Below, in pieces: positions 34,901 to 42,188 of a stretch of DNA of 64,000 bases. Source of the DNA: DASUPK01 sp963744105. GTDB lineage: Bacteria > Actinomycetota > Thermoleophilia > Solirubrobacterales > 70-9. Both the position numbers and the translations under genes were made by a program. Each line of letters opens with the position of its first letter. The first letter of the stretch is position 1. The stretch is taken from contig CAVUSJ010000006.1 in the NCBI GenBank assembly GCA_963744105.1, positions 248,001 to 312,000 on the forward strand, in the 5' to 3' direction. The notes under the pieces were generated by a model. That model did no database searches and was not told the origin of the DNA. It was given only the letters and a program-made list of their open reading frames with translations.

Positions 34901-35095
34901 GTAGGTGCGGTCGGCGAACTCGGGGTCGGTCATGATCGTCGCCGGGTTCGAGTTGACCAGGACGACCTCGTAGCCCTCCTCCAACAGGACCTTGCAGGCC
35001 TGCACGCCGGAGTAATCGAACTCCGCCGCCTGCCCGATCACGATCGGCCCGGAGCCGATCAGCAGGATCTTCTTGATGTCGTCGCGCCTAGGCAC
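31967..35095 (-). CDS. carB: Carbamoyl-phosphate synthase large subunit
   Basis: About 1042 residues, normal length. Two ATP-grasp halves each make carbamoyl phosphate intermediates: KKILLIGSGPIVIGQAAEFD and VVILGSGPNRIGQGIEFDY mark the starts of the halves. FTLGGHGGGVGNTQTEL and SYVLGGRAMEICYD contain nucleotide-binding loops, and EMNPRVSRSSALASKATG and EANPRASRTVPFVSKAIG are the metal sites. The C-terminal MGS-like allosteric domain starts near TEGTIFISVTDADK. Start is GTG at 35095, overlapping the SnoaL-like gene by eight bases. It forms a complex with CarA. Confidence 0.97.
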   Translation of the reverse strand: MPRRDDIKKILLIGSGPIVIGQAAEFDYSGVQACKVLLEEGYEVVLVNSNPATIMTDPEFADRTYIEPLLPGPVAKVIERERPDALLPTLGGQTALNLAKALHDDGTLQKFGVELIGADYDAIHRAEDREAFRATMEGAGLRVPWSQIVTSVAQAEAGVAAGTITLPAIVRPAFTLGGHGGGVGNTQTELAQVVSEGLAASPINQVLVEESVLGWGEFELEVMRDRNDNVVIICSIENVDPMGVHTGDSVTIAPAQTLTDALYQDLRDQAIRVIRAVGVETGGSNVQFAVSPETGDIVVIEMNPRVSRSSALASKATGFPIAKMAAKLAVGYALEEIPNDITRATPASFEPTIDYVVTKIPRFAFEKFPGAEGRLSTHMKSVGECMAIGRTFRESFAKALRSRELDDEPDIPASTGELLERLSSPSSDRFDLILDGFRRGVELERIQEATMIDPWFLRELQALATEGDGTEGLERTYRSVDTCAAEFEARTPYFYSAHERASSASPAGARTPFGEVERGDRPSVVILGSGPNRIGQGIEFDYCCVHAAMTARDLDHDAVMVNCNPETVSTDYDTSDRLYFEPLTTEDVLAICEIERPEGVIVQFGGQTPLRLAKSLEDAGVRLLGTPVDAIDLAEDRGRFGALLKRLEIKHPPYGTALSAEEAVAIAEDVGFPLLVRPSYVLGGRAMEICYDGEALGTYLEANVRADQEHPLLLDRFLENAIEVDVDALADGEECFIAGVMQHVEEAGVHSGDSACVIPPMSLGEEMLEEIRETTRKIALDLGVIGLINVQYAVAGGELYVIEANPRASRTVPFVSKAIGAPLAKIACRLMLGQSLADQDLPGEQPGHVSVKEAVLPFARFAGADAVLGPEMRSTGEVMGIAADFPTAFGKAQAAAGISLPTEGTIFISVTDADKAAATQLATRFHDLGFKVIATAGTAQAISAMGVPVRKINKIGEGSPHVVDCIRSEEVDLVINTPTGSGARADGYEIRTAAVKHGIPCVTTMTGASAASRAIFAAARGDVEVRALQELHAPEEREPSKR

Positions 35096-35498
35096 TCGCC
35101 GCCTCCATCGCCTCGGCGCGGGAGTCGTACACCCGGCCACGGCGCAGCTGGCCGTCCTCGAACTCGGCGATCAGGGCAATCTCGCGGTCTATGCCGACGC
35201 CGCTCTCACGCCCCTCGACCTTGAGGCGACAACTCGCCAGCACACTGCCGTCGTCGAGCTCCTTGAACTCTCGATCCTCGTAGGCGGGCACGAACGAGTC
35301 GAGCCACTCCTCGAAGAACTCGGCCATTCCCTCCGGCCCGTGGTAGGTCCTGCCGTCGACGCCGCTGAGCAAAGGGGTCCACTCGCATTTCGGGTGAACG
35401 AGCTCCGCCGCCATCGCCCGAACCTGCTCGCGATCCCCGCTCTGGACTGCATCCCAGCTTCGATCGATGATCTCGGTGTTCCGCGCAAAGTCACTCAT
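35088..35498 (-). CDS. SnoaL-like protein inserted between carA and carB
   Basis: 136 residues with SnoaL/NTF2-like architecture: IIDRSWDAVQSGDREQVRAM, LVHPKCEWTPLLSGVDGRTY, HGPEGMAEFFEEWLDSFVPA and strands such as SVLASCRLKVEGRESG and IALIAEFEDGQLRRGRVYD. Its ATG overlaps the carA stop (ATGA) and its stop overlaps the carB start by eight bases, so it is translated as part of the pyr operon. I know no pyrimidine enzyme of this fold in that place. It could be a binding or accessory protein; function unknown. Confidence 0.85.
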   Translation of the reverse strand: MSDFARNTEIIDRSWDAVQSGDREQVRAMAAELVHPKCEWTPLLSGVDGRTYHGPEGMAEFFEEWLDSFVPAYEDREFKELDDGSVLASCRLKVEGRESGVGIDREIALIAEFEDGQLRRGRVYDSRAEAMEAASA

Positions 35499-36604
35499 GC
35501 CGCCAGCTCCAGGAACCGGTCGAATAGGTAGCGCGCGTCGTGCGGGCCGGGCCCAGCCTCCGGGTGGTACTGGACCGTGCAGCCCGGGACGTCCTTGAGG
35601 ACCAGGCCCTCGACCGTACGGTCGTAGAGGTTGAGGTGGGAGAGCTCGGCCTCGCCGAAGTCGGTCTGCCAGCGGACCGGCTCGTCGCCCTCGATCGTCC
35701 GATCGCCGAACGGGCCGAGCACCGCGAAACCGTGGTTCTGGGAGGTGATGTCGATCCGCCCGGTCTCGAGGTCCTTGACCGGGTGGTTGGCGCCACGGTG
35801 GCCGAAGGGGAGCTTGAAGGTCTCGAGGCCGACAGCCCGGCAAAGCAGCTGGTGGCCGAGGCAGATGCCGACGACCGGCTTCTTTCCGACCACCCCGCGG
35901 ACGTTCTCGACCACGTAGTCGAGAGCGCCGGGGTCGCCGGGACCGTTCGCGAGGAAGACCAGGTCGGGATCGCGCGCGAGCACCTCCTCCGCCGAGGTGT
36001 CGCAGGGCAGCAGCGTGATCCGAGCGCCCCGCTCCTTGAGCTGGCGGACGATCGAGAGCTTGATGCCGGTGTCGATGCCGACGACGTGCGGGCCTTCGCC
36101 TTCGATCTCGACCGGCGCACCCGGTGTGACCGTCTTGGCGAAGTCGGCGCCGTCCATCGGGGGCTCTGCGCCGACCCGCTCGCGGGCCTCGAACTCGGCG
36201 AGATCCGCCGGGAAGATCCCGCCGCGCATGGCGCCCCGGTCGCGGATGTGGCGGACCAGGGCGCGCGTGTCGATGCCGGAGATCGCCGCGATGCCGCAGT
36301 CGCGCAGCCAGTCCAGCCAGCCGCCCTCTGCGGTCGCGGCATCCTCCCCGTTCTTCCCCTCGCGCATGATCACGCCGCGCGCCTGGACGCGGTCGGACTC
36401 CATCGCGTCGCCCGACACGCCGTAGTTGCCGATCAGCGGATAGGTGAAGGTGATGATCTGGCCCGCGTACGAGGGGTCGGTGACCGCCTCCTGGTAGCCG
36501 GTCATCGAGGTGTTGAAGACGACCTCGCCGGTCATGGCCTCGCCGGAGCCGAGCAGCTCGCCGTCCAGACGGGTGCCGTCCTCCAGCAGCACGTAGCCGC
36601 TCAC
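35495..36604 (-). CDS. carA: Carbamoyl-phosphate synthase small (glutaminase) subunit
   Basis: About 369 residues. It hydrolyses glutamine and channels ammonia to CarB. The N-terminal domain has GEVVFNTSMTGYQEAVTDPS and ISGIDTRALVRHIRDRGAM. The class I glutaminase domain has LANGPGDPGALD, the nucleophile in VVGICLGHQLLCRA, SQNHGFAVLG and the His/Glu pair in VQYHPEAGPGPHDA. Start is GTG at 36604, overlapping the isochorismatase-like stop (GTGA). Confidence 0.97.
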   Translation of the reverse strand: MSGYVLLEDGTRLDGELLGSGEAMTGEVVFNTSMTGYQEAVTDPSYAGQIITFTYPLIGNYGVSGDAMESDRVQARGVIMREGKNGEDAATAEGGWLDWLRDCGIAAISGIDTRALVRHIRDRGAMRGGIFPADLAEFEARERVGAEPPMDGADFAKTVTPGAPVEIEGEGPHVVGIDTGIKLSIVRQLKERGARITLLPCDTSAEEVLARDPDLVFLANGPGDPGALDYVVENVRGVVGKKPVVGICLGHQLLCRAVGLETFKLPFGHRGANHPVKDLETGRIDITSQNHGFAVLGPFGDRTIEGDEPVRWQTDFGEAELSHLNLYDRTVEGLVLKDVPGCTVQYHPEAGPGPHDARYLFDRFLELAA

Positions 36605-37185
36605 GCCACCCTCTCCTTCCGCCCGATGCCCGGGTTCGGGGCGTACTCGAGGATCAGCCTCTGGATCTCCTTGAACTCGTCGGTGCCGGCGCGGCCGAGC
36701 AGCTCGAAGAGCGCGGCCTCGACGCTCGTCAGGACGGCGCCGGCGCGCTCCATCTTGTGGAGCCCCACGCGCTTGTTCTCCTCGGTGCGCGAGCCGACCG
36801 CGTCCAGCGGGACGTGCACCTCGGTGCCCCCCTCGAGCAGGTCGATCGCGGTCTGGCTGACGCAAACGTGAGTCTCGATCCCGCAGACGAGCGCCTGATC
36901 GCGGCCGCCCAGGTCGAAGCCCTCGGCCTCGGCCGCCGAGAAGACGACCTTCTCGATCGGAGCGGTGCCCTCCGGCAGGCGCCCGGCGACCTCGGGTGCG
37001 GTCTTTCCCAGGCCCTTCGGGTACTGCTCGGTGATCACCACCGGGACGTCAAGGGCCTCGGTCCCCGCGATCAGCGTCGCCGTGGCCTTCGCCACCCGCT
37101 CGAAGTCCGGGATCGCCCTCCGGAATCCCTCCTGGACGTCGACCACCACCAGCGCCGTGCGATCGCGCTGGAGCTTGCCGTTCAC
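36601..37185 (-). CDS. Isochorismatase-like cysteine hydrolase within the pyr operon
   Basis: 194 residues. The catalytic triad is in place: Asp in ALVVVDVQEGFRRAI, Lys in APIEKVVFSAAEAEG and Cys in LVCGIETHVCVSQTAI. The family cleaves diverse small amides and esters (nicotinamidase, ureidoacrylate hydrolase, isochorismatase and divergent YcaC-like members), so substrate is open. GTG start overlaps the pyrC stop and the stop overlaps the carA start, so it is an integral operon member. A role in removing a pyrimidine-related or carbamoyl by-product is possible but only inferred. Confidence 0.9.
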   Translation of the reverse strand: MNGKLQRDRTALVVVDVQEGFRRAIPDFERVAKATATLIAGTEALDVPVVITEQYPKGLGKTAPEVAGRLPEGTAPIEKVVFSAAEAEGFDLGGRDQALVCGIETHVCVSQTAIDLLEGGTEVHVPLDAVGSRTEENKRVGLHKMERAGAVLTSVEAALFELLGRAGTDEFKEIQRLILEYAPNPGIGRKERVA

Positions 37186-38561
37186 GAGGCCACCCCGAGC
37201 GCGAAGCTGCGCTGCCGGAAGGCGACCCGGCCGGCGGCGACCGTCATCAGTATGCGGCCGGTCAGCTCCCGGCCGCCGAAGCAGTTGTTGTAGGAGCGGC
37301 TCTCGTAGCCGTCCTCGCCGACCGTCCAGGCGAGCTCCGGGTCGATCAGCGCGACGTTCGCGACCGCGCCCTTCTCCAGCCGGGGCGCCTCGATGCCGAA
37401 GGGCTCGCCGCCGCAGGTCATCCGCTCGACGAGCAGTCCGAGTGACAGGACACCGGGCAGCACCAGATCGGTGTAGAGCGCGGCGAAGGCGGTCTCGAGG
37501 CCCGTCACCCCCATGGCCGCCTCTTCGAAGGGCACCTCCTTCTCCTCCGAGGCGTGCGGGGCGTGGTCGGTGGCGACGCAGTCGATGGTGCCGTCGCGGA
37601 GCCCCTCGATCAGGGCCTGGCGATCGTCCTCGGTGCGCAGCGGCGGGTTCATCTTGAAGCGCGCGTCGAGGCTGCGGACCTCCTCGTCGGTGAGGGTGAG
37701 GTGATGTGGGCTGGCCTCGCAGGTGACCTGGACGCCGGCGGCCTTGGCACGAGCGATCTCCTCCACCGAGGTCCGTGCCGAGAGGTGCTGCACGTGGACC
37801 CGCGCCCCTTCATATAGGGCGAGTGAGCAGTCGCGGGCGATCATCGTGGACTCCGAGACCGCCGGTACGCCCGCCATGCCCAGGACCGCCGAGACCTCGC
37901 CCTCGTTCATCACGCCGTCCCCGGAGAGATCGGGGTCCTCCTCGTGCAGGGCGATCACGCCGCCCGCCAGGCGCTGGTACTGGAGCGCGCGCCGCAGGAC
38001 CCGGGCGTTGGCGATCGGCAGGCCGTCGTCGGAGAAGCCGATCGCGCCGGCGTCGGCGAGCTCGGCCATCTCGGTGAGCTCCTTGCCCTCCATCCCGCGG
38101 GTGACGTTGGCGACGAAGCCGATCGGGATCGACGCCTCGCGCTCCGCGCGGTCCCGGACCGAGCCGAGCACCGCCGCCGAGTCGATGGGCGGCGAGGTGT
38201 TGGCCATCGCGATCACCGCGCAGTAGCCGCCTGCTGCCGCCGAGCGGGTGCCGGTCTCCAGGTCCTCCTCGTGCTCCTGACCTGGGACCCGGAAGTGGAC
38301 GTGGGGATCGACGAAGGCAGGCAGCGCGAGCAGCCCCTCGCCGTCGACGACCTCGGCGCCCTCGACCTCGGGGGCGCTCCCGGATTCCGCGATCTCCGCA
38401 ATCTCGCCGTCGCGCACGACTAGGTCGTGGGTCCCGTCGAGGCCGGTCCTCGGGTCGAACAACCGCGCTTCCCTGATGACCAGGTTCGCGGCCGGCGCCG
38501 GCCGGGAGATCAGCTTCGGGGCCTCGGCGGCTCCCTCGGACCCGTTCTCGGTGACGTTCAC
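37182..38561 (-). CDS. pyrC: Dihydroorotase
   Basis: About 459 residues, class I type. Cyclises carbamoyl aspartate to dihydroorotate. The zinc site HVHFRVPG follows the usual DPHVHxR form; VHVQHLSARTSVEEI, CEASPHHLTLTDEEV and CVATDHAPHASEEKE supply the other ligands and the catalytic Asp. The N-terminal roughly 25 residues are an extra, poorly ordered stretch after the GTG at 38561. It overlaps pyrB upstream (GTGA) and the isochorismatase-like gene downstream (GTGA). Confidence 0.96.
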   Translation of the reverse strand: MNVTENGSEGAAEAPKLISRPAPAANLVIREARLFDPRTGLDGTHDLVVRDGEIAEIAESGSAPEVEGAEVVDGEGLLALPAFVDPHVHFRVPGQEHEEDLETGTRSAAAGGYCAVIAMANTSPPIDSAAVLGSVRDRAEREASIPIGFVANVTRGMEGKELTEMAELADAGAIGFSDDGLPIANARVLRRALQYQRLAGGVIALHEEDPDLSGDGVMNEGEVSAVLGMAGVPAVSESTMIARDCSLALYEGARVHVQHLSARTSVEEIARAKAAGVQVTCEASPHHLTLTDEEVRSLDARFKMNPPLRTEDDRQALIEGLRDGTIDCVATDHAPHASEEKEVPFEEAAMGVTGLETAFAALYTDLVLPGVLSLGLLVERMTCGGEPFGIEAPRLEKGAVANVALIDPELAWTVGEDGYESRSYNNCFGGRELTGRILMTVAAGRVAFRQRSFALGVAS

Positions 38562-39517
38562 GCCGGCTGTCCGATCGTCGGCGTGTCGACCGGAGCGGGT
38601 CCGCGGTCGGGCCGTGCCCGGTCGCTGCCCGCCAGGAGCTCGTAGAGAATCGCCATCCGGACCACCAGGCCGCTCTCGACCTGCGCGGTGATCAGCGACT
38701 GCGGCGAGTCGATCACCTCGGGTGAGAGCTCCACCCCGCGGTTGACCGGGCCGGGGTGCATGAGCAACTGGCGCGGGCCGAGCCGCCGCGAGTCGATCTG
38801 GTACCTGGTCGCGTACTCGCGGAGCGAGGGGACGAAGCTCTCGCTCATCCGCTCCCGCTGCATCCGCAGGGCGTAGACGACGTCGGCCTCGCCGAGGCCG
38901 TCGAGGTCGTAGGAGACCTCGCAGCCGAGCGCCTCGATCCCGCGGGGGATCAGGGTCGGCGGCCCGCAGAGGGTCACCTTCGCTCCCATCTTCTGGAAGG
39001 CGAGGAGGCAGGAGCGCGCGACCCGGCTGTGCAGGACGTCGCCGACGATCCAGATCCTGGTCCCCTCGAGCGAGTCGAGTCGCTGGCGCAGAGTGAAGAC
39101 GTCGAGCAGGGCCTGCGTCGGGTGCTCGTGCTTGCCGTCGCCGGCGTTGATCACCGAGGCCTCGGTCCAGCGGGCGACGAGGCCCGCGGCGCCCGCGTGC
39201 GGCGAGCGGATCACGATCGCTGCGGGGTCGTAGGCGGAGAGGGTCGCGACCGTGTCCTTCAGGGACTCGCCCTTGTCGACCGAGGAGCCGGCCGACTTGA
39301 CGCTGACCACGTCCGCGGAGAGTCGCTTGGCGGCGAGCTCGAAGGACGAGAGTGTCCGGGTGCTGGCCTCGTAGAAGAGGTTGACGATGGTGCGACCGCG
39401 CAGGGTCGGCACCTTCTTGATGTCGCGCCGCCCCACCTCGGCGAAACTCTGGGCCCGGTCGAGGATGCGATCCATCTCCTCGCGCGAGAGCTGATCCACT
39501 CCGAGCAGGTGCTTCAT
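38558..39517 (-). CDS. pyrB: Aspartate carbamoyltransferase catalytic subunit
   Basis: 319 residues. Joins carbamoyl phosphate and aspartate. The phosphate-binding motif is YEASTRTLSSFELAAKRL, with Leu-Ser where many have Arg-Thr. KGESLKDTVATLSAYDPAAI, DGKHEHPTQALLDVFT and GDVLHSRVARS are also typical, as is the LMHPGPVNRGVEL loop. No pyrI regulatory gene is next to it. The ATG overlaps the pyrR stop (ATGA). Confidence 0.97.
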   Translation of the reverse strand: MKHLLGVDQLSREEMDRILDRAQSFAEVGRRDIKKVPTLRGRTIVNLFYEASTRTLSSFELAAKRLSADVVSVKSAGSSVDKGESLKDTVATLSAYDPAAIVIRSPHAGAAGLVARWTEASVINAGDGKHEHPTQALLDVFTLRQRLDSLEGTRIWIVGDVLHSRVARSCLLAFQKMGAKVTLCGPPTLIPRGIEALGCEVSYDLDGLGEADVVYALRMQRERMSESFVPSLREYATRYQIDSRRLGPRQLLMHPGPVNRGVELSPEVIDSPQSLITAQVESGLVVRMAILYELLAGSDRARPDRGPAPVDTPTIGQPA

Positions 39518-40086
39518 GAGTCCTCCCTCGTCGTCGCGGCTGCCTCGGCGGGCGTGATCGCGACCTCGTCCATCCCGTCGGTCTCCTCGAGCCGGACATT
39601 CACCCGCTCCCCGGGGGCCGTCGGCAGGTTCTTGCCGACGTAGTCGGGGCGGATGGGCAGCTCACGGTGGCCGCGGTCGGCCAGCACCGCCAGCTGGACC
39701 CGGGCCGGGCGCCCGTAGTCGAAGAGGGCGTCGATCGCGGCGCGCACCGTACGGCCGGTGTAGAGCACGTCGTCGACCAGGACGATCGTGCGGCCGGCGA
39801 GGTCGAAGTCGAGGTGGGAGTCGTGGACGATCGGGGCGTCACGGGGCTCGCGCCGCTCGATGTCGTCGCGGTAGAAGGAGATGTCGAGGTCGCCGAGCGG
39901 GGCCTCGGTGCCGGAGAGCTCGCCCACCAGGGCGTGCAGGCGGCGGCAGATGACGGCTCCGCGCGTGTGGATTCCGACCAGTGCCAGCCGATCCGAGTCC
40001 TCATTCTTCTCGACGATCTCATGGGCGATACGGACAAGCGTCCGCCGCAGATCGTCGTGATCGAGCACGACCTTCTCGTCGTTCAC
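39514..40086 (-). CDS. pyrR: PyrR, pyr-operon regulator/uracil phosphoribosyltransferase
   Basis: 190 residues. Binds UMP and the pyr mRNA; many members also have weak uracil phosphoribosyltransferase activity. LVGIHTRGAVICRRLHAL is the N-terminal motif and IVLVDDVLYTGRTVRAAID the PRPP-binding loop. SFYRDDIERREPRDAP is also conserved. Start is GTG at 40086 with AAGGAG seven bases upstream. A PyrR-binding hairpin sits just 5' of that Shine-Dalgarno sequence, so the gene probably controls its own operon by blocking translation. Confidence 0.96.
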   Translation of the reverse strand: MNDEKVVLDHDDLRRTLVRIAHEIVEKNEDSDRLALVGIHTRGAVICRRLHALVGELSGTEAPLGDLDISFYRDDIERREPRDAPIVHDSHLDFDLAGRTIVLVDDVLYTGRTVRAAIDALFDYGRPARVQLAVLADRGHRELPIRPDYVGKNLPTAPGERVNVRLEETDGMDEVAITPAEAAATTREDS

Positions 40087-40093
40087 TGCTCTG

Positions 40094-40117
40094 CTCCTTC
40101 CCGGCCTCACGGGACCG
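40094..40117 (-). promoter_or_regulatory. PyrR-binding loop and Shine-Dalgarno of pyrR
   Basis: On the minus strand GGTCCCGTGAGGCC (40116-40103) matches the PyrR-binding consensus ARUCCNGNGAGGYU, with the outer A-U pair replaced by G-C. It folds as CGG/CCG, a bulged T, CC/GG and a CGTGA loop. The Shine-Dalgarno AAGGAG (40099-40094) begins three bases later. No intrinsic terminator follows, so translational rather than transcriptional control is likely, as described for mycobacterial pyrR. Confidence 0.75.
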
Positions 40118-40172
40118 TGGTTAAAGGGGCTTGCCGCGCCAGCGTAGCAGCGGGGTGCGACGATTCCTGACA

Positions 40173-41039
40173 ATGAAGCCGCAGGTTGCGGACGCAATCG
40201 AGGCGCATCGACGAGCCGGACGGGAGTTCGAGGCCGGCGGGGTGCGGAGCTTCGTGCGGGAGGAGGGCGACGGCGAGCCCGTCGTGCAGATGCATGGGAT
40301 CCCGGTCAGCTCGTTCCTCTATCGGAAGGTGCTGCCCCTGCTCGCGGAGCGCGGCCTCCGGGGGGTCGCCTTCGACCTGCCCGGCCTCGGCCTGGCGGAG
40401 AAGCCCGCCGAATTCGACTACAGCTGGTCCGGACTGGGGCGATGGACGGGCGAGGCGATCGACGCGCTCGGCCTCGAGCGCTGCCATCTCGTCCTGCACG
40501 ACATCGGCGGTCCGATCGGGCTCGAGTGGGCGCTGCGGAACCGCGAGCGGGTCAAGAGCCTGACCGTGCTCGACACGCTGATCGACGTGGCGCACTTCCG
40601 GCGAGTCTGGACGATGGACCTCGCGGCGCCGCCGGTGATCGGCCCGCTCTGGGTAGCGACGATCCGCCCGCCCGTCGCCCGCTGGCTCTTCTACATGCAG
40701 GGGATCGCCGACCGCTCGGCCACGCCCGCCCACGAGGTCGACGCCCACATCGCGCTGTTGCATCGGGATGGCGGCGGTCGCTCCTTTCGCCGGATCGTGC
40801 GCGGCTTCGAGCTGACCGAGGAGAAGGAGGCTTTCTACGTCGGCGGGCTGAGAGAGGCGGGCTGGCCGTCGACGATCGTGTGGGGGGAGCGCGACCCGGC
40901 GCTGGGCGAGGACCGTCGCCGTGCCTTTGAGCAGGCGCTCGGCGTCGAATCGGTCGTTCTCCCCGCGAAGCACTTCCTCCAGGAGGACCAGGCGCCGGCG
41001 GTGGCCGAAGCGATCGCTGGCGTAGCCGCGGCCGCCTAG
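40173..41039 (+). CDS. Haloalkane-dehalogenase-like alpha/beta hydrolase
   Basis: About 288 residues. The oxyanion region is QMHGIPVSSFLYRKVLP, the nucleophile elbow is VLHDIGGPIGLEWAL with Asp (not Ser) as in haloalkane dehalogenases and epoxide hydrolases, and the His motif is PAKHFLQEDQAP, very like HFIQED of dehalogenases. VWGERDPALGED is on the expected acid strand. The ATG at 40173 was chosen by homology start. It is divergent from pyrR. Substrate unknown; the Asp nucleophile and HFLQED motif favour a dehalogenase-type reaction. Confidence 0.85.
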   Translation: MKPQVADAIEAHRRAGREFEAGGVRSFVREEGDGEPVVQMHGIPVSSFLYRKVLPLLAERGLRGVAFDLPGLGLAEKPAEFDYSWSGLGRWTGEAIDALGLERCHLVLHDIGGPIGLEWALRNRERVKSLTVLDTLIDVAHFRRVWTMDLAAPPVIGPLWVATIRPPVARWLFYMQGIADRSATPAHEVDAHIALLHRDGGGRSFRRIVRGFELTEEKEAFYVGGLREAGWPSTIVWGERDPALGEDRRRAFEQALGVESVVLPAKHFLQEDQAPAVAEAIAGVAAAA

Positions 41040-42019
41040 TCGCCGCCGGGCGCGGGCTCGGCCAGCGGCTCCGGGCGCTGCTTGGCGCCCTCCTGGACGA
41101 GCTCGGGGTCGCCGCGCTCCGGGAACGGGATCTCGATCAGGTCGAAGTCGCGCGGCGCGAAGGTGTTGGGGAAGGCCTCCCGCGCTTCCTTCAGCACGGC
41201 CGTGACGTTGTACCGCGAGGAGACGTGGACGATCGCGAGCATGTGCACCTCGGCCTCGGCTGCAAGCTGCGCGGCGTCCCGCGCCGTCGAGTGCCCGGTG
41301 TCGGCCGCCCGGGCGGACTCCTCGACCGCGAAGGTGCCGTCGTGGATCAGGAGCTGGGCGGCGTGAGCGGCGATCCGGGTCATCTCGCAGGGAGCCGTGT
41401 CGCCCGTGATCACGATCTTCCGTCCGGCACGAGCCGCGCCGAGCACCTGCTCCGGATGCACCTCCGAGCCGTCGACCGCGACCGTCTCGCCGCGCTGTAG
41501 GCGGCCGAAGTCGCGCTCGTCCGTGATCCCCAGTCCACGCGCCGTCTCGACATCGAAGCGGCCCGGACGCTCGGGCTCGACGTACGCGTAGCCGAGCGCC
41601 CTCATCCGGTGCTCGACCGGGAAGGCCCGCATCTCGAAGCCGTCGTGCTGGATTCCCTCCCCTGGCTGGAGCTCGACCAGCTCGACCTCGTAGCGGAGCC
41701 GGCCGAAGATTCGCCGGAGGGCCTCGAACAGGTCACGGAGCCCCGGCGGCCCGACGATGCGCAGCGGCGCCTGCCTCTCCATCAGGTCATACGTCTTGAG
41801 CAGCCCCGGCAGGCCGAGGTAGTGATCGGCGTGGAAGTGGGTGATGTAGATGTCGTCGACCTGGACCAGCCCTGTCGAGTTGATCATCTGCCGCTGCGCC
41901 CCCTCCCCCGCGTCCACCAGGATGCGGCTGCCGCCGGCTCGGATCAGCGCGCAAGCGGTAGCCCTCCGTGCCGAGGGCACGGAGCCGCCGGTGCCGAGGA
42001 AGACGACCGAGAGGTCCAT
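41036..42019 (-). CDS. rnz: Ribonuclease Z
   Basis: About 327 residues. Cleaves the 3' trailer of tRNA precursors that lack an encoded CCA. The N terminus VVFLGTGGSVPSARRATACA is typical. ITHFHADHYLGLPGLL is the HxHxDH zinc motif; KIVITGDTAPCE, LLIHDGTFAVEE and AIVHVSSRYN provide the remaining ligands. ATG at 42019. The neighbouring tRNA-Arg indeed lacks an encoded CCA. The 3' end overlaps the hydrolase gene convergently by four bases. Confidence 0.93.
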   Translation of the reverse strand: MDLSVVFLGTGGSVPSARRATACALIRAGGSRILVDAGEGAQRQMINSTGLVQVDDIYITHFHADHYLGLPGLLKTYDLMERQAPLRIVGPPGLRDLFEALRRIFGRLRYEVELVELQPGEGIQHDGFEMRAFPVEHRMRALGYAYVEPERPGRFDVETARGLGITDERDFGRLQRGETVAVDGSEVHPEQVLGAARAGRKIVITGDTAPCEMTRIAAHAAQLLIHDGTFAVEESARAADTGHSTARDAAQLAAEAEVHMLAIVHVSSRYNVTAVLKEAREAFPNTFAPRDFDLIEIPFPERGDPELVQEGAKQRPEPLAEPAPGGD

Positions 42020-42093
42020 GGGCGCAAGCCTAGAAGCGAGGGCGTCACGGAGCGGGCAGGGTCGCCCGAGTCGCACCTAGACTTGACGCACTC

Positions 42094-42167
42094 GCGCCCG
42101 TAGCTCAGCTGGATAGAGCGTCCGCCTCCGGAGCGGAAGGTCACAGGTTCGAATCCTGTCGGGCGCG
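42094..42167 (+). tRNA. tRNA-Arg (anticodon CCG)
   Basis: 74 bases with a full cloverleaf. The acceptor GCGCCCG pairs with CGGGCGC plus a G discriminator. The D arm is AGCTCAGCTGGATAGAGC. The anticodon stem TCCGC/GCGGA has loop CTCCGGA, anticodon CCG. The T arm contains GGTTCGAATCC. The 3' CCA is not encoded. It reads CGG arginine codons, frequent in this GC-rich genome. Confidence 0.97.
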
Positions 42168-42188
42168 CTGAACCCGTCTCTTCGGCGC

